Source of the DNA: Membranipora membranacea
Lineage: Eukaryota; Bryozoa; Gymnolaemata; Cheilostomatida; Membraniporidae
Direction of reading: 5' to 3'
Assembly (NCBI GenBank): GCA_914767715.1
Contig: OU612075.1
Location: 18,228,001 to 18,292,000, forward strand
Length of the DNA: 64,000 nucleotides
Shown here: piece after piece, positions 61,501-64,000 of the stretch
Layout: every line of letters starts with the position of its first letter
How positions within the stretch are numbered: the first letter of the stretch is position 1
Made by a program: the position numbers and the translations under genes
The notes under the pieces: model-generated
The model's database searches: none
The model's input: the letters and a program-made list of their open reading frames with translations, nothing else
What the model was told of the DNA's origin: nothing

Positions 61501-61871
61501 GGGACAATTCTTACAACTCATGGTAAGCTGTCGACTATAGGTAGAAAACAGGGGGTTTTGAAAATTCCCTTTTTATAAGAGTTACATGAATTGTTACGGC
61601 ATAAATGTTTATTATTGCTGAGGTATGTAATTTAGAATAGTCATTTGAACACTCAAATTACTGGCTCAACCTATAATTTTGTTGGGGAGTTTCGTTTGAG
61701 TATAACATCCTTGATAGAATTATTTTCTACCTGTTGTCGTCTAGTGGCAATAAAACTAAAAGACTTGTTCACAACATTGAATAATGGAGTCTTACCTGTA
61801 GTCGGGTGTAATCGATCATTTCTAGTCGATGAGTAAGGGAGCACTGTGACTGCAGATGCTATGGTGGCCAT
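52513..61871 (-). CDS. CNBD2: Cyclic nucleotide-binding domain protein, CNBD2-like
   Basis: Seventeen exons splice in frame to about 899 residues: 61871-61796, 60875-60744, 60380-60115, 59523-59453, 59211-59073, 58787-58624, 58307-58142, 57507-57353, 57105-56967, 56678-56552, 55922-55804, 55454-55252, 55013-54865, 54220-53952, 53644-53399, 53183-53085, 52692-52513. A Ser/Arg-rich N-terminus leads to a basic helix (RRLFRKIARRAMICMQW) and then a cyclic-nucleotide-binding fold at about 283-395, with KVIIRQGHQGLNFYFVVSG and the phosphate-binding cassette FGDIALLHNVERTATV. The cassette has Asp where cAMP-binding domains usually have Glu, and keeps the phosphate-contacting Arg. The layout matches CNBD2/CRIS, a cAMP receptor needed for mouse sperm function, but the C-terminus is longer than the roughly 576-residue human protein. 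Orthology is probable, not proven. The 54220 exon could instead end at 53967 (AAG then GTAAAC), 5 codons shorter. The 55013 exon uses an atypical GTCCGA donor. Confidence 0.82.
54240..54425 (+). mobile_element. tRNA-derived SINE fragment
   Basis: The A box TAGCGCAGATG (about 54269-54279) matches TRGYNNARNNG exactly, and the B box GGTTCAATTCC (about 54309-54319) is perfect, with a 5-bp T-arm-like stem around it. No full tRNA cloverleaf forms. The downstream sequence ends in A-rich repeats. It lies in an intron of the CNBD2-like gene. The boundaries are approximate and no target duplication was found. Confidence 0.55.
56045..56072. repeat. (TA)n microsatellite
   Basis: AT dinucleotide run in a CNBD2-like intron. 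Shorter runs lie at about 55950-55966 and 56300-56316. Confidence 0.85.
60969..61057. repeat. Tandem GCTAGCTGATATTA repeat
   Basis: Three spaced copies of GCTAGCTGATATTA with shared TGAGTATTGGT-like linkers, in the first intron of the CNBD2-like gene. Confidence 0.75.
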
Positions 61872-64000
61872 GTTGACCCTGTAAATTTGCACCAATATGC
61901 TATCCACACATTCACAAAATTATGTACATGACAACCTCCCTACAACTTCAGAAACAACTCAACAATATTTATGTCTAGAGTTTGGAGTATGGAATTCATT
62001 ATGGAATAATATTTTAATCCCAATGTTATTTTTGATGGTCAATTCGGATAATCAGTATTTTATGGTGTAACTTTATAATGCTTTTGTTTAGTGTTGAATA
62101 GAGTCAGTTTTATGCTGAAGGCTTAGCTTCAACTCATAAATTATGGCGTAACAGGTCTCACAGAACTAGTTGTAACAAATAACTTTAAACTGGGCACAGA
62201 TTAACCCTGTTTTTGTCAAAACTGGTATAAAGGCAACCACCATGCCTTGGGCTGTAGGCTAGCGTATTCGAAAGCAAGAAAATCTCCATGCCAAAAATGA
62301 GAAAATGGTAAATCTTTTTATGAATTATTCTTGCTGTAATATTTTTCCCGTTGCTGTAACTTGACAAACATGAGGTTTTTCTATTTCCTTTTAGGACAAA
62401 AATAATAAACATTAGCATTCAACGAGAAAGTACAACAATTAAACCTGCATGGTTCACCTCACATTTTTCTGGTGCAATACTGAGACTTAATTGAGGAAAA
62501 ACTGAAAAAAAAAAGAGTTTATGGCATAATACAAGGAAATGGTGTGAGATCAGGCCTTTAAACTTACTCTTAATCTGATGGCCACCGATTCATGAATTGT
62601 GGGTTATTTTTAAAGCGCTACCATATACGGTCCTCCGCACTCTCATATGCTAAACAGGTTCACCAATAGCTAGATCGCAAATCTTTGTATCAATGATGAG
62701 CATTCTCATCACAGAGTCTTCCGTTTGATCACATGACATGTTTAGGCAGATTTCCGTTGGAACTTTGCTCAAATGCTCTCTAATTTTGAATAATCAAATT
62801 ACAATTTTGGCGAATTCTAACCATTTAATATAAACTACTGTTATTGTAGCATTGTGTCATGCCAAGGTGGTGACGTCAGAAAATCTGTTTAAGGTCATGG
62901 GGTCGTGCATGTGCTCAGATACGACCTGCAAATAGAAAACACATGGGGAATCTGGTTATCTATTAAAGTGTAAGAACCCCCATAACTGGATACCTTCAAT
63001 TGTAAAAAGGAGATAAGAGGGGGAAGAAAAAGAATTTCTAGTGTTTTTCATGAATTATAATATGACAGCTGCCTCAGTAAAATAGATTACTCATTTTAGT
63101 ACATCATTATAAACAGCACTGCTGGGAGGAAGTACTAATTTATGAGGATGGGTGGTGCACTTTTTTTGGCGCATAAATCTGCACGGTGACTCAGAGTCGA
63201 GAAACATTGTGCCAATTTTGATTCAGTGGCCTGCACTGAGATATTGTCAAACTACACCTAGGTGACGTCCATGTATTCAGGAATAAACCACAAAATGGGA
63301 GAAGGAAGTTAATCTCTCACATCTGGCTGGAGACTAGACAGATAATTTTAGATCCATGCATCATTCCTCGGCTAATATTTGTAAGCCAGTTGTCTTTGAT
63401 CTGTTCTTATTTTGGGAAAATTTTATCTTTCATCTTGATTGATTTCCATATGTCCCTGCCATTTTTTATTTGGCTAGTACTGCCTCATTTTTGACTTTGG
63501 CATCTAGTTTCCCCATTTCGATTTTTGATTTCTCATTTTCGGTATTTTTGATTTTTGATTTTCAATGATGTTGCTCAGAAGATAAGCACAGGGCCATATA
63601 TTTGAGATTTGATTCACAGCTGCAATTCACCCAAAGATGTAGTCTGAGCCCCCCAGACGTTTGCCCCTCGCCTGACAGCCCCCCGATGTAGCCTATGTAA
63701 AAAAGGCACACTCTGGCTTTAACCCTGAAAAGCTATTCAGAACATAGACATTAGTAAAATATTGAAAAAAGAACTACTGATTTATGCAATATTAGTACAG
63801 GATTACTATGCAGGTTGTTTTTTACGTGTTTTTATTTGAGATGTTTTCCGCTGATATACCATGCACAAAACACATTAACCATATTTTCTGTTACACTGGG
63901 TTAGTTATAAAAACAATACGGGTTTTAAGTTTTGTAGAAACACCATGTTAAAAACAAGATCAGAGAGATTGGAGATCGCCCTCAAATTAATTTCGACAGT
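61872..64000. other. Upstream region of CNBD2-like gene, no gene seen
   Basis: Should include the CNBD2-like promoter directly after 61871. No supported exon on either strand to the window end. A minus-strand ORF at 62418-62185 lacks any feature. At about 63637-63690 lies another copy of the CTGAGCCCCCCAGAC / TTGCCCC dispersed repeat. The stretch 63490-63570 is a run of TTTTTGATTT-like units. Confidence 0.5.
63637..63690 (+). repeat. CTGAGCCCCCCAGAC / TTGCCCC dispersed repeat, copy 5
   Basis: GTAGTCTGAGCCCCCCAGAC is followed by GTTTGCCCCTCGCC and AGCCCCCCGATG. It is the clearest plus-orientation copy and can serve as the reference for the family. Confidence 0.55.

Overview
This is animal nuclear DNA. 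Genes are split into many short exons with GT-AG introns of a few hundred bases, the intergenic DNA is AT-rich and full of repeats, and there are LINE, SINE and fold-back elements. Most ORFs are single exons rather than whole genes. The gene content (PIGP, a TRIM-like RING/B-box/propeller protein, CatSper gamma, a CNBD2-like protein) fits a marine invertebrate. A sponge or another early-branching animal is possible, but I cannot name the species. All gene models were spliced by hand using reading frame, splice sites and intron phase.

Layout. (1) 1-9,000 is repeat DNA: a long inverted repeat, two decayed LINE retrotransposons of one family separated by a second inverted-repeat element, and a tRNA-derived SINE with clean 13-bp target-site duplications. 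(2) 9,069-10,469 (+) is PIGP, a small subunit of the first GPI-anchor synthesis enzyme; it converges on a 7-exon RING/B-box/coiled-coil/beta-propeller gene (10,982-15,862, -). (3) 17,235-33,271 holds four neighbouring single-pass membrane protein genes that I cannot assign to a family (A, B, C on +; D on -). A and B are clear tandem paralogues with identical intron phases. C shares much of the layout. D resembles a transmembrane adaptor: a juxtamembrane Cys pair and a long Tyr- and Pro-rich tail. (4) 34,425-61,871 is a block of three sperm-associated genes: a 12-exon sperm-tail PG-rich repeat gene (-), CATSPERG in 19 exons (+), and a CNBD2-like cyclic-nucleotide-binding gene in 17 exons (-). 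The first two are divergent and only 226 bp separate their start codons. (5) 61,872-64,000 is non-coding as far as I can see.

How the genes fit together. The sperm block would supply a flagellar structural protein, an extracellular/membrane subunit of the sperm Ca2+ channel, and a cyclic-nucleotide receptor. Shared male-germline expression is an inference from family roles and linkage. The A-D membrane cluster is the best candidate for an undescribed system: short or mucin-like ectodomains, one membrane helix, and tails rich in basophilic-kinase (A, B) or tyrosine (D) motifs.

Repeats. At least four short repeat families recur in introns and spacers, most of them as palindromes or hairpins. 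They are listed individually.
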